This document shows positions 10,001-18,862 of a stretch of 64,000 bases of DNA, piece by piece. Origin of the DNA: Bacteroidota bacterium (GTDB lineage: Bacteria > Bacteroidota > Bacteroidia > AKYH767-A > OLB10); NCBI GenBank assembly GCA_016714535.1, contig JADKDR010000001.1, positions 496,001 to 560,000 of the forward strand. Reading direction: 5' to 3'. The notes below the pieces were generated by a model. That model had not been told where the DNA came from. It searched no databases and saw only the letters and a program-made list of their open reading frames with translations. A program made the position numbers and the translations under genes. Position 1 is the stretch's first letter; the number at the start of each line of letters is the position of its first letter.

Positions 10001-11116
10001 ATTCCTCCGGCCACAGATACTACATTATGCCAGAATACTAGTTATACAATAAATATTACAGATAGTCTTGGGTGTGTTGTAAGCTATAACCAGGCATATT
10101 TTTTTGCTACCATTAATGATACCATTTGGCCTGGCGATGCCGATAACAATAACATAGTTGACAACTACGATTTATTACCAATTATAATGCATCATGATGA
10201 AACCGGCTTTATACGCACCAATCAATCTATCTCCTGGCAACCCCTTACTCCTACTTTTGACTGGTTAGGAATATTACAGCAAAATGGAAAAAATCGCAAA
10301 CATGTAGATTGTAATGGCAACGGTGTAATTGACACCAATGATGCTGCCGCAATTAAATTAAATTACAATATAACAGGCAAAACGAATTATCCCCTACTAA
10401 CTGATTTAACCGGACCACCATCAAAAATAAATACGACAAAATTAAATTATATAAATGGCGAATATGTAGACTTGCTTGTAACTGGAGGTTCTTCTATAAA
10501 AAAAGTACAAGGCCTAAAGTTTATAGGGGCTCAACTAGAAATCCCATCTTACCTTGTTGAACCGGGAACCTTTGTTGCCACTGATTCGAGCAATCAGCTA
10601 TACAACTATCTTGAAAATTATAAAATGTTAAATTACGACACTTCTTACCAAGTCGATTTTGCACAATGTATATTTGATAACATCTACCTTAATCAATCTT
10701 ACGGAGAGCTATTTAGAATAAAATTTAAATTGAATTCAAATTTACCATCTAATCTTTCACATACCTTTTCAATAAAAAATTATTTGGCGATAAATAATTT
10801 TGATACTGCCATATTAATGAATGTGATACCATTAACACTGACTTTTAATTCATATTTGTATGTCGATTTTTTAGAAACTCACGGAGTTTCAATCTATCCT
10901 ATTCCTGCAAAAGATTATGTCGATATTTATTCCCCGAATGAGAGAATTAATCAACTTGATTTAATTGATACAAAAGGAAACATGATATATACATTTATGA
11001 TTGGAGAAAACAACTACAGAATAAATTTAAAATCTATAAGCAATGGTAATTATTATTGCAACATCTATCTTAATAGTAATATTAAATTAAATAAAAGGAT
11101 CACTGTTTTACATTAG
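7073..11116 (+). CDS. Tandem T9SS surface protein, paralogue 2 (intact), dockerin-like module
   Basis: The only intact copy of the three paralogues, 1,347 residues. The start at ATG 7073 gives a clean signal peptide (MKQFIIVIFICMNFANASAQ); the upstream TTG at 7043 would add ten unneeded residues. After the signal comes VNTWRRAHGTSGQDY, shared with both neighbours, then propeller-like repeats (FYIMKLDSSNGNKLW), Ig-like modules (YQWQLNNIDIPGA), the DEPLQQT block, a WYKNN segment, SprB-like repeats (CVTCNGSIKL, YLWSTGQT), dockerin-like loops (WPGDADNNNIVDNYDL and DCNGNGVIDTNDAAAI) and a C-terminal T9SS sorting domain, here with YPIPAKDYV in place of the usual YPNPA. Exported and probably surface-bound; no catalytic motif was recognised. 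It serves as the reference for the broken copies on either side. Confidence 0.9.
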   Translation: MKQFIIVIFICMNFANASAQVNTWRRAHGTSGQDYAQSIKVAPDGNFIVAGTSNGSDTTGTNNFYIMKLDSSNGNKLWSISIGDGGYENLTAMKISKNGDIIAAGVKAAIIGNPIKFEDVIVCRISQQGNLLWQQTYQLPDTQFCKDLVELPDYSICIIGYNLSPQNVKSGMFLKIDSAGTFIAIKKHIYSSPIVYLGIVFTHDSILMVNAMSNELSVSSILWMIALNDEGDTTKVKWTSFYKSNAKFPMVQTLCNNFIQSKEYSDTWSWIHIVRHDSTGNYKDYDDYGTYYSFSGVASPSLISCSAAICEGTHYGVGVSIYKDSFNLEFKKYATVVGPIKDWIWTFQNHIDVSFYLLDFQTEGLVALGSAKYGGNGTYDYVVMKFDQNLALNFDVSKPIPNIASAKNCESDSTLLYVKTNKKKYTTWVHPNGNVVANHDSIYVVNTNEYVPISYDDDSNYVVGQIATIQYVDTSINPILGINGLANYCKYDGDTAILTATANGNATYQWQLNNIDIPGAINNVCKANGIGTYQCLYNFGFAQQVSNLIAINDSSKTKVDLNTSLGIYRDYCIPKMDPLLKFTTINNNATFNWYNNDSLVYTGTTLPIANYNDSIWYIQAVTGCGTDTSLYAYYIDEPLQQTIACNFAGDTIDLCLADSIELCGGGTAWKRNNLLIPNVQLPLYIKQTGTYQYQYTTGNCTTWSLPIYITDNLPKNLQIISSPNDTVCDSIATLNVVPVVNNCIYTWYKDGVMILDSTILSVNEDGWYKNSATVNGCPAAYTDSIFIKIVNFKSNLTTLDTNLNLCKDSILIYDLYPDTDATYTWYKNNFQVALANPTFSLWVTDSGKYQVKKEKYLCNSYSPMITTYKNIATSLNITNSSCVTCNGSIKLTTDSALQLYYLWSTGQTINAINNLCQNLYTVTVSNTYCTKTLGINILSMPFISAFFNPKPPDINICNGKLNANIVGGKPPYSITCIPPATDTTLCQNTSYTINITDSLGCVVSYNQAYFFATINDTIWPGDADNNNIVDNYDLLPIIMHHDETGFIRTNQSISWQPLTPTFDWLGILQQNGKNRKHVDCNGNGVIDTNDAAAIKLNYNITGKTNYPLLTDLTGPPSKINTTKLNYINGEYVDLLVTGGSSIKKVQGLKFIGAQLEIPSYLVEPGTFVATDSSNQLYNYLENYKMLNYDTSYQVDFAQCIFDNIYLNQSYGELFRIKFKLNSNLPSNLSHTFSIKNYLAINNFDTAILMNVIPLTLTFNSYLYVDFLETHGVSIYPIPAKDYVDIYSPNERINQLDLIDTKGNMIYTFMIGENNYRINLKSISNGNYYCNIYLNSNIKLNKRITVLH

Positions 11117-11142
11117 CTAAGTTTAAGATTTATAAAACCTAT

Positions 11143-12714
11143 ATGAAACAACTACTATTAATTTTTTTGTTATTGATTTTTGGGTTTCAATCCAAAGCCC
11201 AGGTAACTACCTGGTGCAGGGCACATGGAACTCAATTTCACGACTATATCAAAGAAATAAAGGTAGCAAATGATGGCCATTATATTGCATCAGGTCATTC
11301 AATTAATCCCGACACTAACTTACTTGCAGATTTTTATGTTATAAAAGTGGACTCTTCAAATGGCGAATTGATTTGGCAAACCTATGTGAGTGCGGCCGAA
11401 AGTCAGAAGTTGGTTGCTATGGATATTTCGAGCAATGGTGAGATAATTTTGGTTGGCAGCAATGACGCGAAAGATGTTTCTTATTGGGGAAATAATGGAG
11501 ACCAAGTAGCTGTTGCTAAACTAGCATCTAACGGCAAGCTTATTTGGAACAAAATTATAGCCATACCCGATACCCAATATTGTCATGATGCAATTTGTTT
11601 GCCTGATGGCAGTATTGCAATTGTAGGTCTTAATAGAAATGCCGCAGGTGTTTTTAGCAATTTTTTTATGAAACTTGATTCGGCTGGTGATTTTCAATTT
11701 ATCAAGCTATATGGTAGCACGCCAAGCGATAGGTTTAGTCATATAATAAATACCAACGATTCCTTAATAGCAGTTTTTGGAAACACCAATAGTAATAGCC
11801 AATTTGTAAAATTTTGGTTTCTGAAATTTGATTTGAATGGCGATACCATTTTCGCAAATAATTCGTACTTTGGATCGGACGGTGTGTTTACTCAAATGAA
11901 AAATGATACGTATGTAGTAAACGGAAGAGTTTCTCTTGGCTCGAATGTTGCAATTTTAAATTTTGACAGTTCATTTTCTTTGACAGGTTCTAATAATTAC
12001 AGTTCATATAGCAACTATCCAAAATCAATAAGCGCTTCCAAAATTACAAACAAGGTAATTGTTTCAAATTATCAATATTCAGGTAAATATTATGTATTTA
12101 AAGACACTGCTAGTCAGATGGTCATTGATAAACAATTTTATATATTTAATGACCAAACTCTGTTTTACCTTTTGCAAGGGAATGCCCCATTGAGTTGGTA
12201 TGAGATAGGAAATAGTCAAGAAGGGTTCGTAGCTGCTTTTGAAAAATCAATGAATTCTAGCATGGGATTAGATTTTATAATATCTAAGTACGATCAGAAT
12301 TGTAATCTTAATTACAGTAATAGTAAACCAACAGTAAACGTTCCTGCCGGTGACACTTTGTGCTTAGGTGATTCAGTCTTACTATATATTACAACAAACA
12401 AAAAACTTTACACCAACTGGATATCAAATGATGGAAAATTCTACCATAAAGGTGATAGCTTTTATGTTAAGAGTACTGGAAATTATTTTGCAGTATGTTA
12501 TGATATTGACAGCAATTTGATATTAAGTGAGATACGAAATATATATTTTAAAGACACTGTGCCAAGTTCCTCAATAAAAGTAAATGGCCCATCAGAATTT
12601 TGCAGACTTGCCGGTGATTCACTTTTTTTATCAGTTGATTCAAACATATATGTTCAATTACAATGGCAACTAAATGGAATAGATATTCCTGGTGCTACTA
12701 AAAAAAGTGTATAA
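11143..12714 (+). CDS. Tandem T9SS surface protein, paralogue 3, N-terminal part up to a frameshift
   Basis: Third paralogue, 26 bases after paralogue 2. Residues 1-19 form a signal peptide (FLLLIFGFQSKAQ), followed by VTTWCRAHGTQFHDY and propeller-like repeats (FYVIKVDSSNGELIW, FMKLDSAGDF, WFLKFDLNGDTIF). The frame ends at 12712-12714 just after NGIDIPGATKKSV. In both neighbours the Ig-like module continues after IPGA with a GxYQC strand; here that continuation is found in the next frame (ATGNYRC), entered at an A7 run (12700-12706). With A6 the join reads GATKKVYKVLATGNYRC, which aligns residue for residue with paralogue 1. The C-terminal part is the next feature. Confidence 0.85.
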   Translation: MKQLLLIFLLLIFGFQSKAQVTTWCRAHGTQFHDYIKEIKVANDGHYIASGHSINPDTNLLADFYVIKVDSSNGELIWQTYVSAAESQKLVAMDISSNGEIILVGSNDAKDVSYWGNNGDQVAVAKLASNGKLIWNKIIAIPDTQYCHDAICLPDGSIAIVGLNRNAAGVFSNFFMKLDSAGDFQFIKLYGSTPSDRFSHIINTNDSLIAVFGNTNSNSQFVKFWFLKFDLNGDTIFANNSYFGSDGVFTQMKNDTYVVNGRVSLGSNVAILNFDSSFSLTGSNNYSSYSNYPKSISASKITNKVIVSNYQYSGKYYVFKDTASQMVIDKQFYIFNDQTLFYLLQGNAPLSWYEIGNSQEGFVAAFEKSMNSSMGLDFIISKYDQNCNLNYSNSKPTVNVPAGDTLCLGDSVLLYITTNKKLYTNWISNDGKFYHKGDSFYVKSTGNYFAVCYDIDSNLILSEIRNIYFKDTVPSSSIKVNGPSEFCRLAGDSLFLSVDSNIYVQLQWQLNGIDIPGATKKSV

Positions 12715-15193
12715 AGTACTTGCTACAGGAAATTATCGTTGCGCTTTTATTTATTCCTGCGATACAATCTTCTCAGCTCCAGTATTTATAAATGATTCCA
12801 CTCCACCTAATGTATCACTTAATTCCTCAATTGGCACCTACTACCCTTACTGTAACAATAAAATGTTTCCGCAATTGTCGGCAACTTCCAGCACCAAAAA
12901 CACTTTATTCAAATGGTATAATAATGGAATCCTTATAGATTCAAGTCAATCTCAATACTTAAATCCAAGTTATGGGAATGATAGTATATGGCATGTGGTG
13001 GCAGTTACTGCCTGCGGCACCGATACATCACTTTATGCTTACTATAGTTTGGAACCGCAACAACAAACTCTTGCATGTGGCATGGCAAACGATACTGCGA
13101 TTTTGTGCTTTAATGATAGTATTGAATTTTGCACAGGAGGCACCTATTGGTACCTCAATGGAATTTACACAAACAATGTTACGCTACCACTTTATATTAG
13201 CAAGCCGGGAACATATAAATATGAGTACACAACAGGCAACTGCACTACATGGTCCTTGCCAATATATGTTATTGATAAAATGAATGATAGTTTGAAAATA
13301 AAAATATCACCCAATGACACAGTGTGTAATAAAAAAGTGACATTAAATGTAATGAGCCCGCAAGCAAACGTGCTATATACTTGGTATAGAAATGGACTTT
13401 TTTTTAGCACCAATGATACCGTTATCACAGGGGTATCAGGTAACTTTCATTGTGAAGCCTTTATAAATGGTTGCGATACTTTATATTCAGACACTGTCTA
13501 TATTCAGACTGATTCAGTGCCGGCCGAAATATTTAAGCTAAATAATTTTACCAATTTATGCGATGCTGACTCTATATTCTTATTCGACTATAATTTTGAC
13601 ACCAATTATGTATATGCATGGAAAAGGGTAGGTAACAGCTTTGTATATAGCAATACTTACTTTTATCGCCCGTTAGCAGTTGGGAATTACTATTTTACAA
13701 AGTCTTCGAAAACTTGTGTTGTGATTTCTGATACTGTGCAAATTACATCTAACAATTCTAACCTAAACGCAACCATAACTACAACGCCCTCGGCTTGCAG
13801 CCCATGCAATGGCAGTGCAACTATCACCGCTAATAACCCTACCAACTTTAATTACTTGTGGAGCAATTCCCAAACCAATCAAACCGCTTACAATTTCTGT
13901 GGAGGTACATATACAGTTACAGTTAGCGTACCGGGCTGCAGTAAGAGTTTTAATTTCATGTTGGGCAACAGCACTCCGGTATCTGCAATTGCAACTACTA
14001 CAACGCCTTCTTTTGGCATATGTGACGGAACAATTGCCTTTAATATTATCGGAGGCTTTGCACCTTATCAAACTTCGCTTATTCCAAGTGCCCCGTTGAC
14101 TGCACTTTGTCAGGATGTAAATTATAAGGCTACACTAACTGATAATAAAGGATGTACATTTGTAATAGACTCTGCGTTTTACTACAAACTAAGTTACGAT
14201 ACAATATGGCCTGGCGATGCTGATAATAATGGCTTTGTTGACAATTATGATGTTGTACCCTTGCTACTGCAAGATGGCCGTACAGGAGCAACTCGCGTTG
14301 ATACAACTATTGCTTGGCATCCCATCTTTCCGGCATATGATTGGAATGGGACTAAGCTTTACAACAATATAAATTGCAAACATATAGACACAGACGGAAA
14401 TGGAATAATCAACATAAAAGACACTGCGGCTATCACTCTAAACTATGATGTTACAGGCAAGAAAAATTACAACCTGCAATTAAATCCGCAAGGGCCTGAG
14501 CTATATGTTACTGCCAATGCATCACAGTTTATGCCTGGCAATCAAGTGGTACTGAATTATTATGCAGGCACGCAATCAAACCCCTTTTATATTCTACGCG
14601 CTTTTGCTGCACAGACATTTATTCCTAAAGAAGTTATTGAGCCCGGCACATTTAATTTAAGCTCACAAAATAATTTTTTAACAAACTTTTCTTTTGGGTA
14701 TTTCTTTGTTAAATCAGATACTAATTTTCAAATAGATGTAGCTTTTGGTAATTATAAATATGGGTTTCCAAATGTTTATGGAGAACTATTTACCATTTCA
14801 TTCGATGTTGCGAGCTCCCTATCGCAAGTAGTGAATTTTGCTCCAGCTATTAATAATTATACGGCTCATGTTTCAAATGAATTACAAATAGCATGCTCAC
14901 AATCAATTACGCCACTTACCTTTTTGCCTGTAGGTATTTATGAAACACATTTGCAAGACAATATAATTATCTATCCTCATCCGGCTAAAAATGAAGTTTC
15001 AATCAGCTCTTCTAATGACATAATCAAAGCCATTAAGATTTATAACTCAAGCAGTAAAAATGTTTTCTCCGCAAATTCAAATTCGAATAGATTTACTATC
15101 CAAACCGAAAATTTCCCAAACGGATATTATCAAATTCAGATACAACTCGGTAATGGAAACTATGCAAATAAAAAATTAATAATAATTCATTAA
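12692..15193 (+). CDS. Tandem T9SS surface protein, paralogue 3, C-terminal part with dockerin-like module
   Basis: Continuation of the gene that starts at 11143, in the +1 frame; the GTG at 12692 is inside the overlap and is not a natural start. Contents parallel paralogues 1 and 2: the end of an Ig-like module, an EPQQQTLACG block equivalent to DEPLQQT, SprB-like repeats (CSPCNGSATITAN, YLWSNSQTN, GGTYTVTVSVPGC), dockerin-like loops (WPGDADNNGFVDNYDV and DTDGNGIINIKDTAAI) and a T9SS type A tail (IIIYPHPAKNEVSISS ... GYYQIQIQLGNGNY). Without the upstream signal peptide this part could not be exported. Function beyond surface display is unknown. Confidence 0.84.
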   Translation: MLLKKVYKVLATGNYRCAFIYSCDTIFSAPVFINDSTPPNVSLNSSIGTYYPYCNNKMFPQLSATSSTKNTLFKWYNNGILIDSSQSQYLNPSYGNDSIWHVVAVTACGTDTSLYAYYSLEPQQQTLACGMANDTAILCFNDSIEFCTGGTYWYLNGIYTNNVTLPLYISKPGTYKYEYTTGNCTTWSLPIYVIDKMNDSLKIKISPNDTVCNKKVTLNVMSPQANVLYTWYRNGLFFSTNDTVITGVSGNFHCEAFINGCDTLYSDTVYIQTDSVPAEIFKLNNFTNLCDADSIFLFDYNFDTNYVYAWKRVGNSFVYSNTYFYRPLAVGNYYFTKSSKTCVVISDTVQITSNNSNLNATITTTPSACSPCNGSATITANNPTNFNYLWSNSQTNQTAYNFCGGTYTVTVSVPGCSKSFNFMLGNSTPVSAIATTTTPSFGICDGTIAFNIIGGFAPYQTSLIPSAPLTALCQDVNYKATLTDNKGCTFVIDSAFYYKLSYDTIWPGDADNNGFVDNYDVVPLLLQDGRTGATRVDTTIAWHPIFPAYDWNGTKLYNNINCKHIDTDGNGIINIKDTAAITLNYDVTGKKNYNLQLNPQGPELYVTANASQFMPGNQVVLNYYAGTQSNPFYILRAFAAQTFIPKEVIEPGTFNLSSQNNFLTNFSFGYFFVKSDTNFQIDVAFGNYKYGFPNVYGELFTISFDVASSLSQVVNFAPAINNYTAHVSNELQIACSQSITPLTFLPVGIYETHLQDNIIIYPHPAKNEVSISSSNDIIKAIKIYNSSSKNVFSANSNSNRFTIQTENFPNGYYQIQIQLGNGNYANKKLIIIH
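12700..12706 (+). other. A7 homopolymer at the frameshift of paralogue 3
   Basis: Seven adenines in ACT AAA AAA AGT. Removing one A restores a single frame of 1,349 codons over 11143-15193, within two codons of paralogue 2. Candidates are a sequencing indel, a real mutation, phase variation by slippage, or transcriptional slippage that deletes one A in part of the messages. Confidence 0.8.
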
Positions 15194-15219
15194 GTATAAA
15201 CTCCAAATCTATTTTTAAT

Positions 15220-18200
15220 ATGCAATCGATAAAAAAAACAACCGCAATTTGCTTTCTGTTAATGATGCAAATAACATTGCATGGACAAGTAATTGTGAAG
15301 CAAGAATGCATAGGTGGCACTGGTCAAGAATCGAAACCAAGCATGGTATTATTGCCTTACGAATCGAAATTAGTTGGCAGTTCAACAAATTCTGGAATTG
15401 GTGGCGATAAGTCGCAAAATTCTCGTGGTGGCTATGATTATTGGATTATAATGCTCGACTCAAATAATGTAAAAATTTGGGACAAAGGTTACGGTGGCTC
15501 TGCAGACGATATTCTGATAGAAGTTATTTCTGTATCAGGAGGAGGATTTTTATTAGCCGGCCACTCAAAAAGCGACAGCAGCTTTGATAAAAACGAACAC
15601 AACTATGGCTCAATAAATTCTAATGACTTTTGGATTATTAGAATAGATGATGCCGGAAATATACTTTGGCAAAAGACAATAGGCGGCTCATCAAATGAAG
15701 AATTAGCAAATGTAATTCAAACATCTGACGGAGGTTTTTTGATAGGTGGAATTTCTGACTCGCCAATCTCTGGTTTAAAAACGGAAGCCAATATTGGTTG
15801 GTTCGATTTGTGGTTGGTAAAATTAGATGCCAATGGGAATTTAATTTGGGAAAATACCATTGGTGGGTCAGGAAATGAATTGTGTGCCAAGATGCATCAG
15901 CTGCCCAATGGCAACATCATTATTGCATCTAGCAGTACAAGCGGAGTGAGTGGAGACAAAACAAGCACAAATAAAGGAAGTTATGATTTTTGGCTTTTGC
16001 AAATTGATAACGGTGGCAATATACTTTCTCAATTTAGCATTGGAGGCAACAGCAGTGACTATTGTAAAAAGGCAGCTCCATCAACTGATGGAAGCATAAT
16101 TGTTGCCGGATATTCTGCATCAGGCGCTGGCTTTGACAAAACCCATGCTTCAAAAGGAGCCAATGATTATTGGATAATGAAAACAGACACCATGCTCAAC
16201 ATTATCTGGCAAAAAACAATTGGAGGCAATGCCGATGATAATCTTGTAGACTTTTCAGAAAAAATCAATAATGAAATTGTCCTTCTTGGTTCATCATTTT
16301 CAAATGTAGGTGGTGATAAAAAGAAAAATTGTCGCGGTTTCTCAGACTTTTGGATTGTAGGTCTTGATGCTTCGGGAAATATTAATTATGAAAACACAAT
16401 AGGCGGAACCCAGGCAGATATCCCTACTGCAATTTCTTGCTTCGGAAAATACCAAATGATGTTTGTAGGGCAATCAGCCTCAAATGCAGGTTTTGAAAAA
16501 AAATGTGTTTCGAGCAATACTGATATTTGGCTATGCAACGCTTCCGACAAATATTATACGTTTAGAGGAAATTTATTTTATGATTTAAACCAAGATGGAA
16601 TTAAAAATGGAAATGATGTTTTTGCAGCAAATCGCAATGTTTTCCTTTCTGATTACTCACAATTTGTACTAACAAATTCAATCGGCAATTATGAAATAAC
16701 GGTAATTGATTCAGGCCAATACATATTGAAGCCAGAGATTGTCAACTTGTGGACTTCGCATCCAGATTCAATTTCCATCTCCACCGATTCTAATAGAATA
16801 TATAACCTAAGTCCTTTTTATTATGATACGGATACACAATTAATTGATTTAAGAATTACGATTACGCCTACTTCCGCATTTCGTCCCGGCTTCGATGCCA
16901 GTTATACTATTACCTATGAAAATATCGGAAATACTGCTATTGCCCCTACAATTATTTTTTATCCACATAATTCCGTTACGTTTTTAGCTGCAAGTCAAAC
17001 TCCAAGTTCAATTTATAGTGATTCAGTAATTTGGTCACTGGGTATATTGCCTGTGTTTGGGAAAGGAACTATTTCGATAAGTGTTAATGTTGGCTTAGTC
17101 CAAATTGGTTCTTTATTAAATTCGTCTTGTAAAATAGATCCCATGAGTCAAGATTATTTTACATCTAATAATACGCATGCATGGGAAGTTATTGTAACAG
17201 GCTCATACGATCCCAATGATATAAGTGTAAATATTGATACAATATTCACAACTCAGCTTAATGATCCTCCATTTTTATATTATCATATCAATTTTCAAAA
17301 CACTGGAAATGATACAGCCTTCAATATACGTGTAGTTAATCCGATAGACACAGCAATTCTTGATCTCACATCTTTTGAATTAATTGCCAATTCACACCCC
17401 ATAGATGCTACGTTTAAGGCAAGCACTCAATTTATGGAATTTCAATTCGACAATATATTACTTCCAGATAGCAATATTGATGAACAGAACAGCCATGGGT
17501 ATGTTACGTATAGAATAAAACCAAAGGAATCTACCAAAGATGGAAGTATTATACATAGTGTAGCAAGCATATATTTTGATTTTAATGCTGCGGTAGTAAC
17601 CAATACTGCCACTACCTATTTTAAAATGCCTGAAAATTTCTTTGGAACTAATATTTCGGGGGCAATTAATGTTTGCCTTGATACCAGTTTAATATTTAAC
17701 TATAAAACAGACGCAAATGCCGGCTCCCTTTATCAATGGATTATACCAGATGCTTTTATTATTGGTGATTCTACCTTAAATAATATTGATATAAAATGGC
17801 AAAGTGCAGGATTGAAGCAAATGATATTAATAGAATGCGACAGCAATAATTTCGTTTGTGACACCGATATGATTTTGGTAAATGTGTATCCCACACAATT
17901 ACTCATAACTAACAGTGTAATTTGTAATGGCGACAGCGTTTTACTTGGTACCTCCTGGCAATCGCAAGCAGGCATATATTATGATACCCTGGCAACATAC
18001 TATGGTTGCGATTCTATTCTAAAAAACATATTAGCAGTTAATCAAACCTTCAATTCAATCCTATCTTATAACCTATGTATGGGCGATAGCATTTATGCTG
18101 GCGGGCAATGGCAAATAACTAACGGAACTTATTTTGACAACTATACATCTCAAAATGGCTGCGATAGTTTGGTGACAACAAATGTACTTTTCCACCCAAC

Positions 18201-18612
18201 GTATATGGTATATGATACATTACAAATTGCAGTTGGCGACAGTGTTTTTCTATTTGGAAACTGGCAATCAACTACTGGAGTCTATTCAGGAAATTTAGTT
18301 TCAGTATATGGCTGCGACAGCATTATGAATACCTACTTAAGTGTAGTAACTGCGCTAACCAATACAATCAAACGTTTTGATTTCAAAATATTTCCGAATC
18401 CCGTCACGGATGAGTTATGCATTCAATTCAATATGATTTCTATGCCATTGTCAAGGGCAACTATCTATACGGAGTCTGGGGTGCAGGTTTCTTCATTTGC
18501 ATTTGATAAAGAACTTATTTGCTATGATACTTCCGTTTTGCAATCAGGAAATTATCTTGTCGAAATCAAGAATGGGAATAGAAAAATGATAAAAAAGTTT
18601 ATTAAAAAGTAA
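15220..18612 (+). CDS. Secreted seven-repeat propeller protein with DUF7619-like and T9SS type A domains
   Basis: 1,130 residues, last gene of the four-gene run and only 26 bases after paralogue 3. The signal peptide ends LHGQ. Residues of about 25-445 hold seven repeats, each with a [YNFST]D[YFLI]W[IL] strand (YDYWI, NDFWI, FDLWL, YDFWL, NDYWI, SDFWI, TDIWL) and an IGG turn, as expected for a seven-bladed propeller. Next are an SdrD-B-like segment (LFYDLNQDGIKNGND), a DUF11-like domain (YTITYENIGNTAIAP), a DUF7619-like domain (YDPNDISVNID ... HINFQNTGNDTAFNIRVV ... YRIKP), three repeats of the GDSVxxGxxW...GCDSI type, and a type A sorting tail (FKIFPNPVTDELCIQF). Probably a secreted surface protein; it is unrelated to the paralogues outside the propeller-like region and the tail. 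Confidence 0.9.
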   Translation: MQSIKKTTAICFLLMMQITLHGQVIVKQECIGGTGQESKPSMVLLPYESKLVGSSTNSGIGGDKSQNSRGGYDYWIIMLDSNNVKIWDKGYGGSADDILIEVISVSGGGFLLAGHSKSDSSFDKNEHNYGSINSNDFWIIRIDDAGNILWQKTIGGSSNEELANVIQTSDGGFLIGGISDSPISGLKTEANIGWFDLWLVKLDANGNLIWENTIGGSGNELCAKMHQLPNGNIIIASSSTSGVSGDKTSTNKGSYDFWLLQIDNGGNILSQFSIGGNSSDYCKKAAPSTDGSIIVAGYSASGAGFDKTHASKGANDYWIMKTDTMLNIIWQKTIGGNADDNLVDFSEKINNEIVLLGSSFSNVGGDKKKNCRGFSDFWIVGLDASGNINYENTIGGTQADIPTAISCFGKYQMMFVGQSASNAGFEKKCVSSNTDIWLCNASDKYYTFRGNLFYDLNQDGIKNGNDVFAANRNVFLSDYSQFVLTNSIGNYEITVIDSGQYILKPEIVNLWTSHPDSISISTDSNRIYNLSPFYYDTDTQLIDLRITITPTSAFRPGFDASYTITYENIGNTAIAPTIIFYPHNSVTFLAASQTPSSIYSDSVIWSLGILPVFGKGTISISVNVGLVQIGSLLNSSCKIDPMSQDYFTSNNTHAWEVIVTGSYDPNDISVNIDTIFTTQLNDPPFLYYHINFQNTGNDTAFNIRVVNPIDTAILDLTSFELIANSHPIDATFKASTQFMEFQFDNILLPDSNIDEQNSHGYVTYRIKPKESTKDGSIIHSVASIYFDFNAAVVTNTATTYFKMPENFFGTNISGAINVCLDTSLIFNYKTDANAGSLYQWIIPDAFIIGDSTLNNIDIKWQSAGLKQMILIECDSNNFVCDTDMILVNVYPTQLLITNSVICNGDSVLLGTSWQSQAGIYYDTLATYYGCDSILKNILAVNQTFNSILSYNLCMGDSIYAGGQWQITNGTYFDNYTSQNGCDSLVTTNVLFHPTYMVYDTLQIAVGDSVFLFGNWQSTTGVYSGNLVSVYGCDSIMNTYLSVVTALTNTIKRFDFKIFPNPVTDELCIQFNMISMPLSRATIYTESGVQVSSFAFDKELICYDTSVLQSGNYLVEIKNGNRKMIKKFIKK

Positions 18613-18646
18613 GTGGCAATTATATTTTAACTAAGTATCCCGCGTT

Positions 18647-18810
18647 TGGCGTAGTCTCCGACTACGTCTTTCTATAATACAATTTCCCATTGTGTTAGAC
18701 AATTTAATTTCTCAGTTTAGCTTTGCCCTTTGTTAGTCTTTACTCATTTTTTTTGCAAATAAATAAATCGGAGATTTAATTAAATTGGGGGGTAGTCAGA
18801 GATTACGCCA
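18647..18810. repeat. MITE/REP-like element with 19-bp inverted ends
   Basis: The left end TGGCGTAGTCTCCGACTAC (18647-18665) and the right end GTAGTCAGAGATTACGCCA (18792-18810) are inverted copies with two mismatches, 126 bases apart. Each end is itself a near-palindrome (GTAGTC-TCC-GACTAC on the left). No coding capacity lies between. The form fits a non-autonomous element or a paired REP sequence mobilised by a REP-associated tyrosine transposase; no transposase is visible in the window. It sits between the convergent ends of the T9SS run and the Bat operon. Confidence 0.6.
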
Positions 18811-18862
18811 AAATGAAGATGCAGATAATTAATTCATATCGTAAAAAAAAATGTGGTGCCCT

